Origin: Amycolatopsis orientalis DSM 40040 = KCTC 9412
GTDB lineage: Bacteria > Actinomycetota > Actinomycetes > Mycobacteriales > Pseudonocardiaceae
NCBI RefSeq assembly: GCF_000478275.1
Contig: NZ_ASJB01000071.1
Location: 1-64,000 of the forward strand
Direction: 5' to 3'
DNA: 64,000 bases
The notes beneath the pieces are model-generated. The model did not search any database. It was not told the origin of the DNA and saw only the letters and a list, made by a program, of their open reading frames with translations. This document shows positions 7,750 to 16,422 of this stretch, piece by piece. Positions within the stretch are counted from its first letter, which is position 1. The number at the start of each line of letters is the position of its first letter. A program made the translations under genes and the position numbers.

Positions 7750-9921
7750 GTGAAGCAGGTAGTGCAGAACTACAAGAGCGGGGAGCTGGCGCTCCTCGAC
7801 GTCGGAGTCCCCGCGTGCAAACCGGGTGGTGTGCTGGTCCGCACCGCCTATTCGCTGATCTCCACCGGCACCGAGATGATGAAGGTGTCCGAGGCGAGCC
7901 TTTCGCTGGTGGGCAAGGCGAAGGCGCGGCCGGATCAGGTCGCGAAGGTGATGCAGAGCGTCGCGACCAACGGGCTCACGGCCACCTACCGCAAGGCGAT
8001 GAACAAGCTCGACTCCTACACGCCGCTGGGGTACTCGCTGTGCGGTGTGGTCGAGGAGGTCGGCGCGGGCATCGACGACGTCGCCGTCGGCGACTACGTG
8101 GCGTGCGCCGGAAACGAGCACGCGCTGCACGCGGAACTCAACTGGGTGCCCAAGAACCTCTACTCGAAGGTGCCGGACGGCGTCGATCCCCGGCACGCCG
8201 CGTTCGGCACGGTCGGTTCGATCGCCATGCAGGGTGTCCGCCAGGGCGAACCGCAGATCGGTGACATCGCGCTGGTCATCGGGCTCGGCCTGATCGGGCA
8301 GCTGGTCGTCCAGCTGCTGGTGGCCTCCGGTGTCCGCGTGGTCGGCGTCGACCCGGACCCGGCGCGCTGCGCGCTGGCCGAACAGCTCGGGGCGCTGAAA
8401 TGCGGTGATCCCGGATCCGGCGTCATCGACACCGCCGTCGCGGAGATCAGCTCCGGGCACGGCGTCGATCAGGTGTACCTCGCCGCGGGCGGCAGCACGA
8501 ACGAGCCGGTGGAGCTGGCCGCGAAGCTGGCCCGCGACCGCGGCCGGGTGATCGACATCGGCAAATGCTCGCTGAACCTGCCGTGGAACGCCTACTACGA
8601 AAAGGAACTCGACGTCCGGTTCTCGCGTTCGTACGGCCCCGGCCGCTACGACCCCGAGTACGAACTCGAGGGCCGCGACTATCCGATCGGCCAGGTCCGC
8701 TGGACCGAGCGCCGCAACCTCGAATGCGTCGTCGACCTGATGGGCAGCGGCCGCCTCGACGTCGAACCGCTGATCTCGCACGTCTCGGACTTCTCCGACG
8801 CCGTCGAGACGTACCGGAAGCTGAACGAGGGCGAACTCAAGGCCGTCGCGGTGCTGTTCGAGTACGAGAAGCGCGCGGCGGCCGCCGCCGAGCAGGCCGT
8901 CGCCTCGGTTTCCGTGCCGAAGCCCTCGGCGGTCCGCGCGGCCCCGAAGTCCGGCGGCGTGCGGATCGCGTTCGTCGGCGCGGGCAACTACGCGTCGTCG
9001 ATGCTCCTGCCGCATCTGGCGGAGATGGAGTACGTCGATCTCACCGAGGTCGTCACCACCTCGGCGCTCTCGGGCGCGAACGCCAAGCGCAAGTTCGGGT
9101 TCGCCCGCGCCACCACCGATCTCGACACGATGCTCGAAGACACCGCCATCGACGCGGTGTTCATCGTGACCAGGCACAGCTCGCACGCCGAGCTGACCAG
9201 GCGCGCGCTGCTCGCGGGCAAGGCCGTCTTCGTCGAGAAGCCGCTGGCCCTGACCGAGAAGGAACTCGAGATCGTGCTCGGCGCGATCGAGGAATCCGGC
9301 AACGACCGGCTGCAGGTCGGCTTCAACCGCCGGTTCGCGCCGCTGCTGAACGAGTCGATGCTCCACTTCGGACCGCGGATCGGCCCGGCTTCCGTGCGGT
9401 ACCTGGTCAACGCCGGTCAGCTCGACGCCGGCAGCTGGTACAACCAGGCCGACAGCGAGGGTTCGCGGTTCGCCGGCGAGGGCGGCCACTTCATCGACAC
9501 GGTCAGCTGGCTGCTCGGCTCCGACCCGGTCTCGGTGTACGCCACCGCGACGCCGGGGCACCAGGACCTGCAGATCCTGCTGCGCTATCCGGACGGCTCG
9601 ACGGCGTCGATCGCCTACACCACCAGCGGTTCGTCGGCGTTCCCGAAGGAGACCATCGACGTCACCGCCGACGGCAAGGTGCTGAAGTTCGACGACTTCG
9701 CGCGCGCGTCGGTGTTCGGCCGCAAGAAGTGGGCGAGTTCCCGGATCCCCAAGGGCCGCGACAAGGGCCAGGCCGCCGAACTCGAAGCATTCGTGAACGC
9801 GCTGACGACCGGGGTCGCGATGCCGGTGTCCGTCGATTCGCTGGTCTCGACGACGTTGGCCACGCTCGCGGTGAACCGCAGCCTGGAAACCGGCGCACCC
9901 GTCCAGATCGGGCGCGACTGA
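7750..9921 (+). CDS. Two-domain oxidoreductase: zinc-type MDR dehydrogenase fused to Gfo/Idh/MocA
   Basis: 723 residues in two halves. Residues 1 to about 375 are a medium-chain dehydrogenase with a nucleotide-binding motif VIGLGLIGQLV near 176. Residues from about 400 are a Gfo/Idh/MocA oxidoreductase starting IAFVGAGNYASS, with the family's EKPLAL motif near 495. Such fusions are found in bacterial exopolysaccharide clusters; the substrate is not established and is presumably a sugar or nucleotide sugar. Both halves look intact. The GTG start at 7750 has AGGAG at 7741-7745. The stop codon shares one base with the next start (TGATG), showing tight coupling. Confidence 0.82.
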   Translation: MKQVVQNYKSGELALLDVGVPACKPGGVLVRTAYSLISTGTEMMKVSEASLSLVGKAKARPDQVAKVMQSVATNGLTATYRKAMNKLDSYTPLGYSLCGVVEEVGAGIDDVAVGDYVACAGNEHALHAELNWVPKNLYSKVPDGVDPRHAAFGTVGSIAMQGVRQGEPQIGDIALVIGLGLIGQLVVQLLVASGVRVVGVDPDPARCALAEQLGALKCGDPGSGVIDTAVAEISSGHGVDQVYLAAGGSTNEPVELAAKLARDRGRVIDIGKCSLNLPWNAYYEKELDVRFSRSYGPGRYDPEYELEGRDYPIGQVRWTERRNLECVVDLMGSGRLDVEPLISHVSDFSDAVETYRKLNEGELKAVAVLFEYEKRAAAAAEQAVASVSVPKPSAVRAAPKSGGVRIAFVGAGNYASSMLLPHLAEMEYVDLTEVVTTSALSGANAKRKFGFARATTDLDTMLEDTAIDAVFIVTRHSSHAELTRRALLAGKAVFVEKPLALTEKELEIVLGAIEESGNDRLQVGFNRRFAPLLNESMLHFGPRIGPASVRYLVNAGQLDAGSWYNQADSEGSRFAGEGGHFIDTVSWLLGSDPVSVYATATPGHQDLQILLRYPDGSTASIAYTTSGSSAFPKETIDVTADGKVLKFDDFARASVFGRKKWASSRIPKGRDKGQAAELEAFVNALTTGVAMPVSVDSLVSTTLATLAVNRSLETGAPVQIGRD

Positions 9922-11867
9922 TGGATCCCTCCTGGTACCTGCGAAGACTGTCGCGGATGGGGCCCGCCGAGATCGCGGGCCGGGTCACCGACGTCGTGCG
10001 CAAACGCCAGTGGCGCGCGGTCGCGGGGGAGAAGGCGGCCTGGCTGCCGGACCGGCGGTTCGCGCCGGTGCCCGGTGACGAGGTCCTCGCCGCCGTCTCC
10101 GGTGAGGCGGTGAAGGATCTGCTCGTCACGGCGGATCGCCTGATGGAGGGCCGCGCCGAGTACTTCGGTGTCGAACGGGACGACCTCGTCGACCCGGACT
10201 GGTCCTTCGATCCGAAGACCGGCAGGCGCGCACCGTCCGATGTGTACTCCTTCGACATCCCGTACCGGAGCGAGGAAGCGGTCGGTGACATCAAGCAGAT
10301 CTGGGAGCCGTCCCGGCATCAGCACCTCACCGTGCTGGCCGCCGCGTACGCCCTGACCGGCGAGGAGCGCTACGCCGAACGCGTGGCCGCGCACCTGAAG
10401 TCCTGGTGGGCGGCCAATCCGCCGATGCGCGGGGTGCACTGGGTCAGCGGGATCGAACTCGGCATCCGGCTGCTGTCGTGGGTGTGGGTCCGGCGGCTGC
10501 TCGACGGCTGGCCGTCCGCGGCGGCGTTGTTCGAGGACAACCCGGTGGCGCTCAACCAGATCTGGCATCACCAGCGCTGGCTCGCGGCGTTCCCCAGCCG
10601 GGGTTCGTCGGCGAACAACCACGTGATCGCCGAGGACGCCGGGCAGCTCGCCGCCGCCTGCGCGTTCGGCTGGTTCCCGGAATCGCCGCGGTGGCGGGAC
10701 GCGGCGCTGGCGTCGCTGGACAAGATGCTGGGCCACAACACCTTCGACTCCGGCATCAACCGGGAACTCGCCACCGAGTACCACGGGCTCGTCCTGGAGC
10801 TGGGGCTCGCCGGGGCGCTGGAGGCGAAGGCCGCCGGTGTCGCGGTGCCCGAATCGACCTGGCTCGTCCTGCTCCGGATGACCGACGCGCTGGCGTCCCT
10901 GGTGGACGACAGGCTGCGGCCGCCGCGTCAGGGTGACGCGGACGACGGCTTCGGGCTCATCGTCGATGGGGACGAAACCAGTCGCTGGGCGTCCTTGCTC
11001 GACACCGGATCAGTCCTTTTCGGACGGTTGGACTGGTGGCCCGAGACGCCGGGTGGCGATGTCCGCACCCAGCTCTTCTCCGCACTGGCCAAGGACATCC
11101 AGGTCGGCGCGCGGCGTCCGGTGCGGCGGCGGGACGACTTCGCCGACGCCGGGATGACCATCCTGCGCGAGGGCGGGATCTGGTGCCGGTGCGACGGCGG
11201 GCCGCACGGCTTCCTGTCCATCGCCGCGCACGCGCACGCGGACGCGCTCTCGGTCGAGGTCCGGCACGACGGCGTGGACATCCTCGCCGACCCCGGAACC
11301 TACTGCTACCACGGTGAACCGAAGTGGCGGTCGTACTTCCGCTCCACGGCCGGGCACAACACGCTCGAACTGGGCGGTCGCGACCAGTCCGTCTCCGGCG
11401 GCCCGTTCCTGTGGACGAGACACGCCGTCACCACGGTGATCTCGGCCGGGACGCCGTCACGCTGGAGCGCCGAGCACGACGGCTACGCCCCCGCGGTCCA
11501 CCGGCGCTCGGTGGAACTGGAGGGCTCCGGCCTGCGGATCCTCGACGAGGTCCGCGGCGGCGAGTCCCAGCCGTGCCGCCTCGCGTTCCACTTCGGCCCG
11601 GCCGTCGAGGTGGCGCTTTCCGGCGGGACGGCGACGCTGTCCTGGACGGTCGACGGCCAGGAGCGGAAGGCTTCGCTCGAACTGCCGCCCGAGCTGCGAT
11701 GGTCGGCGCACCGCGGCGAGACCACCCCGCCACTGGGCTGGTACTCGGCCGGGTTCGGCAGGCGCGAGCCCGCGTGGACGGTGCTCGGCGCCGGCACCGC
11801 GGCCGACGGGGCCACGTTCACCACCACGCTCACCTTCGAATCAGGTAACGAGGATCCCCCATTGTGA
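9921..11867 (+). CDS. Heparinase II/III-type polysaccharide lyase, alginate-lyase-like
   Basis: 648 residues: an alpha/alpha toroid up to about residue 340, then a heparinase II/III-type beta-sandwich. The sequence SSANNHVIAE near residue 226 supplies the Asn-His pair used by PL15/PL17 alginate lyases, followed by EYH near 283; AHAHADALSV near 435 is the typical metal/His region of the C-terminal domain. This family cleaves uronic-acid polymers by beta-elimination, which fits the AlgD-type gene upstream. No signal peptide is evident at MDPSWYLRRLSR, as is common for such proteins in EPS clusters, so its site of action is unclear. The next start overlaps its stop by 4 bases. Confidence 0.8.
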   Translation: MDPSWYLRRLSRMGPAEIAGRVTDVVRKRQWRAVAGEKAAWLPDRRFAPVPGDEVLAAVSGEAVKDLLVTADRLMEGRAEYFGVERDDLVDPDWSFDPKTGRRAPSDVYSFDIPYRSEEAVGDIKQIWEPSRHQHLTVLAAAYALTGEERYAERVAAHLKSWWAANPPMRGVHWVSGIELGIRLLSWVWVRRLLDGWPSAAALFEDNPVALNQIWHHQRWLAAFPSRGSSANNHVIAEDAGQLAAACAFGWFPESPRWRDAALASLDKMLGHNTFDSGINRELATEYHGLVLELGLAGALEAKAAGVAVPESTWLVLLRMTDALASLVDDRLRPPRQGDADDGFGLIVDGDETSRWASLLDTGSVLFGRLDWWPETPGGDVRTQLFSALAKDIQVGARRPVRRRDDFADAGMTILREGGIWCRCDGGPHGFLSIAAHAHADALSVEVRHDGVDILADPGTYCYHGEPKWRSYFRSTAGHNTLELGGRDQSVSGGPFLWTRHAVTTVISAGTPSRWSAEHDGYAPAVHRRSVELEGSGLRILDEVRGGESQPCRLAFHFGPAVEVALSGGTATLSWTVDGQERKASLELPPELRWSAHRGETTPPLGWYSAGFGRREPAWTVLGAGTAADGATFTTTLTFESGNEDPPL

Positions 11868-13393
11868 TCGCACGACCGCCCCGCCTCCGCCGGGCAGCGC
11901 TGCTGGTGCTGCTCGGTTCGATGACGCTCACCGCCTGCACCACCCCGGCCGACGAGGCCGGACCGGGACCGGATCCGGCCAAGGTGCCGTCCGGTTCGCT
12001 CGCCCAGGTGTGCGACAAACTGCCGGAAGGCCCGGCGGAGGTGCCGTCGGGGGCGGTGAAGATCGACCCGGCGGTGCCGGGTGATCTCGCCGCGAAGACG
12101 CGGTCGAGCCCGCCGGGGACGACGTTCTGGCTGGCCCCGGGTACGCACAAACTCGGCGACGACCGCTACGACCAGGTCAACCCGAAGCCGGGCAACAGCT
12201 ACGTGGGCGCTCCGAAAGCCGTCCTGGACGGCCGGAAGATCAACCAGTACGCCTTCGCGGGCAACGCCGCCGACGTCAAGATCCAGTACCTGACCGTGCA
12301 GGGCTTCGCCGCACCGCACGACGAGGGCGTGGTCAACCACGATTCGGCCGACGGCTGGATCATCGAGCACAACGCCGTCCAGGACAACGACGGCGCCGCG
12401 CTGATGGCGGGCGCGCGCCAGCAGGTCCGGGGGAACTGCCTGCGGCGCAACGGGCAGTACGGGATGAACGCCTACGCCCAGGGCAACCGGATCACCGGTC
12501 TCGTCGTCGAAGGCAACGAGATCTCCGGCAACAACACCGGCGACTGGGAACGCAAGATCGACGGCTGCGGCTGTACCGGCGGCGTCAAGTTCTGGTCGGT
12601 CGACGGCGCCGACATCCGCGGCAACTGGGTGCACGACAACCGCGGTGTCGGACTGTGGGCCGACACGAACAACAACGACTTCCTCATCGAGGGCAACGTC
12701 ATCGAGAACAACGACGGCTCCGCCCTGATGTACGAGACCAGCTACAACGCCGTCATCCGGGGCAACACGATCCGCCGGAACAACTGGGTGGACGGCAAGG
12801 GCTACATCGATCGCGGAGACAGCTTCCCGGTGGCGGCGATCTACGTGTCCGAATCCGGTGGCGAGCCGAGGGTGAAGGCGCGGACGGACAAGCTGGAGAT
12901 CTCCGGGAACTCGTTCGAGAACAACTGGAACGGGGTCACCCTCTGGGAGAACTCCGACCGGTTCTGCAACAGCCCGGCCAACACCTCGTCCGGATCCTGC
13001 ACGCGGCTGGTGCCCGAGCAGGCGAAATGCGCGCAACCCGGGATCGCGGCGGGCGCGCTGAACGCCGACTGCCGGTGGAAGACCCAGCGCGTCGAGATCC
13101 ACCACAACCGGTTCGTGCTCGATCCGGCCGCCACCGGCTGCGAGGAGAGCTGCGCGCGGATGGCGATGCTCGCGAACTTCGGCACGTTCCCGGAGTGGTC
13201 GCCGTACAAGGGCGAGGCCGTCCAGCACGCCATCACCTTCGCGCAGGGCAACCGGTTCTCCGACAACACCTACTCCGGCCCGTGGACCTTCGTGGCCTTC
13301 GAGCCGAGCCGCGTACTGGGCTTCGGCGAGTGGCAGGGCGCGCCGTACAAACAGGACGAAGGCAGCAAGTTCGCCCGAGCGGGAGGTGGCTGA
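11864..13393 (+). CDS. Right-handed parallel beta-helix lipoprotein (paralogue 1 of 3)
   Basis: 509 residues. The N-terminus is a lipoprotein signal with lipobox LTAC and Cys25, so the protein should be anchored outside the membrane. The body is a run of Asn/Gly-rich beta-helix turns (VEGNEISGNNTGDWE, DTNNNDFLIEGNVIENN) of the kind seen in polysaccharide lyases and C5-epimerases. It shares the signature CGCTGGVKFW and FCNSPANTSSGSC with the two minus-strand genes at 17479 and 18981. Remodelling or binding of the polymer is the likely role; catalytic residues cannot be assigned. GTG start in a GTGA overlap. Confidence 0.78.
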   Translation: MIARPPRLRRAALLVLLGSMTLTACTTPADEAGPGPDPAKVPSGSLAQVCDKLPEGPAEVPSGAVKIDPAVPGDLAAKTRSSPPGTTFWLAPGTHKLGDDRYDQVNPKPGNSYVGAPKAVLDGRKINQYAFAGNAADVKIQYLTVQGFAAPHDEGVVNHDSADGWIIEHNAVQDNDGAALMAGARQQVRGNCLRRNGQYGMNAYAQGNRITGLVVEGNEISGNNTGDWERKIDGCGCTGGVKFWSVDGADIRGNWVHDNRGVGLWADTNNNDFLIEGNVIENNDGSALMYETSYNAVIRGNTIRRNNWVDGKGYIDRGDSFPVAAIYVSESGGEPRVKARTDKLEISGNSFENNWNGVTLWENSDRFCNSPANTSSGSCTRLVPEQAKCAQPGIAAGALNADCRWKTQRVEIHHNRFVLDPAATGCEESCARMAMLANFGTFPEWSPYKGEAVQHAITFAQGNRFSDNTYSGPWTFVAFEPSRVLGFGEWQGAPYKQDEGSKFARAGGG

Positions 13394-13394
13394 C

Positions 13395-14612
13395 GTGCTC
13401 GATCCCGCGGTCCGCCCGGCGACCGTCACCCGGCCCGGCCTGCCCAAGGCCGCCGGCCTCGCCTGGACGCTGCTGATCATCAACACCCTGGGCTCGACCG
13501 GCGCGAAGACGGTCATCCCGCTGCCGAGGTCGGTCAGCCAGCTGATCACCATGGGCTCGCTCGGCGCCGCGTTCCTCATCGCGCTCGCCCTGAACCACAA
13601 GCTGCGCATCAGGCCCAGCGCGTACCTCTCCCTGCTCACCCTGTTGCTGGTCTTGAGCACTTTCGCGAGTTTGGACCTCGAAGGCGGCTTCGGCTCGCTG
13701 TTCCGCTGCTTCCGGTTCACCCTGTTCCTCAGCACCCTGTGGTTGCTCACCCGCTGGTGGGGCAGCCTCGACCTCGTCCGCACGTACATCCGCGCGTACG
13801 CCGTGGTGCTGGTGACGGTGGTGATCGGGCTCGCGATGAGCCCGGCGAAAGCGATGCCGTTCGAGTACGGCGGACGGCTCACCGGGGCGCTGTGGCCGCT
13901 GACCCCGCCGCAGGTCGGCCAGTACTCGGCCATCGTCATCGGGCTCACGATCCTGTTGTGGCTCGGGGGACGGCTGGACCGGCGGAACGCGCTGATCGTC
14001 ATCGTCCCGGCGTTCGGGATCCTGCTGCTGACCCACACCCGCACCGCGACGCTCGGCCTGGTGGCCGGGACCGTGGTGGCGCTGATGTCGCAGTGGATGT
14101 CCAGCGCCCGTGCCCGCAAGGTGTTCACCGGGCTGGTCTTCGGCGGCGTGTTCCTCGTGGTGGTGCTGGGCGGACTGCTGCAGGCGTGGTTCCTGCGGGG
14201 GCAGTCCGAGGAGAACTTCTCCAGCCTCACGGGCCGGGCGAAGGTGTGGGACGCGCTCCTCGACGCGCCGCGCACGACGCTGGAGTACCTCTTCGGTGTC
14301 GGCCTGACCGACAAGTCCTACGACGGGCTCCCGATCGACAGCAGCTGGCTCGCGGTCTACCACGAGCAGGGCTTCGTCGGGATCGCGATCGTGGCGGCGT
14401 TCCTGCTCGTGCTGATCGTGGTCGCGGTGCTGCGGCCGCCGTCACCGGCCAGGGCGTGCGCGATCTTCCTGATCACCTACTGTCTTTCCGCCTCCTACAC
14501 CGAGGCGGGCCTCGGCGACGCGTCGCCGTACCTGCTGCACCTGGCCCTGGCCGCGTCGCTGCTGGTGCGTGTACCCGCCGAAGAACCCGAATTCCTCAAG
14601 GAGACGGCGTGA
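13395..14612 (+). CDS. O-antigen ligase/polymerase family (Wzy/WaaL-like) membrane protein
   Basis: 405 residues of mostly hydrophobic segments (about ten to twelve), with the short motif LTHTRTATLGL near residue 214 typical of the Wzy_C region and an extracytoplasmic loop containing SLTGRAKVWDALL. The family polymerises or ligates lipid-linked repeat units on the outer face of the membrane. I start at GTG 13395 because GGGAGG at 13381-13386 is 8 bases away; GTG 13386 is in frame but lies inside that site. It overlaps nothing upstream if 13395 is used (stop of the beta-helix gene at 13391-13393). Confidence 0.8.
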   Translation: MLDPAVRPATVTRPGLPKAAGLAWTLLIINTLGSTGAKTVIPLPRSVSQLITMGSLGAAFLIALALNHKLRIRPSAYLSLLTLLLVLSTFASLDLEGGFGSLFRCFRFTLFLSTLWLLTRWWGSLDLVRTYIRAYAVVLVTVVIGLAMSPAKAMPFEYGGRLTGALWPLTPPQVGQYSAIVIGLTILLWLGGRLDRRNALIVIVPAFGILLLTHTRTATLGLVAGTVVALMSQWMSSARARKVFTGLVFGGVFLVVVLGGLLQAWFLRGQSEENFSSLTGRAKVWDALLDAPRTTLEYLFGVGLTDKSYDGLPIDSSWLAVYHEQGFVGIAIVAAFLLVLIVVAVLRPPSPARACAIFLITYCLSASYTEAGLGDASPYLLHLALAASLLVRVPAEEPEFLKETA

Positions 14613-15790
14613 AGGTCCTCGTGATCCACAACCGGTACAGATCCGAGCAGCCGAGCGGCGAGAACAACGTCGTCGACCAGGAGGTCGCGCTGCTGGCCGG
14701 GGCCGGGCACGACGTCGGCCTGTTCGAACGGCGCAGCGACGACATCTCGGAGATGTCGTTGCCGCGCAAGGCCGTCGTCCCGCTCCAGGTGCCGTGGAAC
14801 CGCGCCGTACGCGCGGAACTCGCCCGCCGTCTCGCCGACGACCGGCCCGACGTCGTCCACATCCACAACACCTTCCCGCTGCTGTCGCCGTCGGTGCTGG
14901 CCGCCTGTGCCGACGCGGGTGTCCCAACGGTCGCGACCGTGCACAACTACACCCTGATCTGCCCGCCCGGCACGCTGTACCGCGACGGCCAGGTCTGCAC
15001 GGACTGCGTGGGACGCAAGCCGATCCCGGCGGTGCGGCACGGGTGCTACCGCGGTTCGGCGCTCGCCACCGTGCCGATGGCGGCGAGCCTGATGCTGAAC
15101 CGCGGGCGCTGGTGGTCCGGGGTTTCGCGGTTCTTCTGCATTTCGCGGGCGCAACGCGAGGTGCTGATCACCGCCGGGATGCCCGCCGAGCGGCTCGCGG
15201 TGAAGTACAACTACGTCGATGACCCGGGCAAGACCCGCCGGGGTGCGGGGGAGCATGTGCTGTTCCTCGGCCGGATCACCGCGGAAAAGGGCGTCGGCCT
15301 CCTGATGACCGCCTGGGACCAGCTCGCCGCGGCGGGCGGGCCGCTGCCGCCGCTGGTGATCGCGGGCACCGGCCCGATGCAGGACGAGGTCGCCCGCTGG
15401 GCGCACGGCCGCGACGACGTCCGCTACGTCGGCCTCCAGTCCAAAGAGGAGTGTCGCGACCTGATCGCCCGCTCGAACGCCGTCGTCGCCCCGTCGGAAT
15501 GGCTGGAGACGTTCGGGCTGGTCGTGGTCGAGGCGATGGCCGCCGGTGTCCCGACGGTCGCCGCGGCCCACGGCGCCTTCCGCGAACTGGTGGAAGACGG
15601 CGTCACCGGCCTGCTGCACGAACCCGGGAACCCCGAATCACTCGCGGCGCGGCTGCGGGAGATCGTCGGCGACGCCGAACGGAACCAGCAGATGGGCTGG
15701 GCGGCCCGGCTGGTGTACGAACAGGAGTTCACCCCGAAGGTCGGTCTCGAACGACTTGTCGGCGGGTACCAGGCCGCGATCGACGCATGA
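14609..15790 (+). CDS. Glycosyltransferase family 4 with Cys cluster
   Basis: 393-residue GT-B glycosyltransferase. The N-terminal domain begins MKVLVIHNRYRSEQPSGENN and includes HIHNTFPLLSP; the C-terminal domain has FLGRITAEKGVGLL and EWLETFGLVVVEAMAAG, the E-x7-E-like donor-binding region. Around residues 117-135 lies a Cys-rich loop (CPPG ... CTDCVG ... GCYRGS) seen in a GT4 subgroup, possibly metal binding. The GTG start is within a GTGA overlap with the polymerase stop. Donor and acceptor unknown. Confidence 0.83.
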   Translation: MKVLVIHNRYRSEQPSGENNVVDQEVALLAGAGHDVGLFERRSDDISEMSLPRKAVVPLQVPWNRAVRAELARRLADDRPDVVHIHNTFPLLSPSVLAACADAGVPTVATVHNYTLICPPGTLYRDGQVCTDCVGRKPIPAVRHGCYRGSALATVPMAASLMLNRGRWWSGVSRFFCISRAQREVLITAGMPAERLAVKYNYVDDPGKTRRGAGEHVLFLGRITAEKGVGLLMTAWDQLAAAGGPLPPLVIAGTGPMQDEVARWAHGRDDVRYVGLQSKEECRDLIARSNAVVAPSEWLETFGLVVVEAMAAGVPTVAAAHGAFRELVEDGVTGLLHEPGNPESLAARLREIVGDAERNQQMGWAARLVYEQEFTPKVGLERLVGGYQAAIDA

Positions 15791-16422
15791 TCACCGGTCC
15801 GCCCGCGGTCCCGCCGAGGGCGCGGATCCCGCTCTGGGTCTTGGGTGCCTTCGGCTTCCTCGTCGCACTCGTCCTCGGCGTGCGCTACGCCGGTACCTCC
15901 CACACCGCCGGACTGGACGCGCTCCTGCTGCCCGCCATCGACCGCGTCGAAGGCCCGCTCTGGTACCTGGCGACCGCGATCGACTTCGTGGGCGAACCGG
16001 TGGGCGCGGTCGTGGTCATCGCGCTGTTCGGCTGGGTATGCCTGCGGCACAGGCGGCCGAGGACGGCGATCCTGCTGGTGGCCGCCGCCGGGGTGACGGT
16101 GGCGCTGACCACCGGGCTGAAACCGCTGACCGGGAGGCTGATCCACGGCGAGTTCCTCTCGTATCCGAGCGGGCACACGGCCTTCGCGGTGACCGTGGCG
16201 TCGGTCGTCGCGCTGCTGGTGATCGACGTACGCGATCTCGGGCCCGGCAGTGCGGCTTCGGTGCTGGTGGGACTGGTCGCCTTCGCGGGGCTCGCGATGG
16301 GGTGGGCCGAGGTGGCACTGGGCGCGCACTATCCGACGGACACCTTCGGCGGCTTCGGCGTCGCTGTCGCGGTGGTGCCGGTGGTGGGGTGGGCGGTGGA
16401 CCGGCTCACGCGGCGGGATTGA
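15787..16422 (+). CDS. PAP2 superfamily membrane phosphatase
   Basis: 211 residues with about six membrane segments and the three PAP2 motifs: LKPLTGR, YPSGHTAF and the final GAHYPTDTFGG. These supply the Lys/Arg, the acid-base His and the phosphohistidine His. As last gene of the polysaccharide operon it probably recycles the polyprenyl pyrophosphate carrier released by polymerisation; a general lipid phosphatase is an alternative. The ATG lies in an ATGA overlap with the glycosyltransferase stop. Its 3' end overlaps the convergent gene by 17 bases. Confidence 0.82.
   Translation: MITGPPAVPPRARIPLWVLGAFGFLVALVLGVRYAGTSHTAGLDALLLPAIDRVEGPLWYLATAIDFVGEPVGAVVVIALFGWVCLRHRRPRTAILLVAAAGVTVALTTGLKPLTGRLIHGEFLSYPSGHTAFAVTVASVVALLVIDVRDLGPGSAASVLVGLVAFAGLAMGWAEVALGAHYPTDTFGGFGVAVAVVPVVGWAVDRLTRRD

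Noticed and set aside
7102..9561. 819-codon antisense frame opposite the two-domain oxidoreductase
   Set aside because: Repeated Val/Arg/Gly-rich composition and no homology; it is a shadow of the real gene, which has intact Rossmann motifs.
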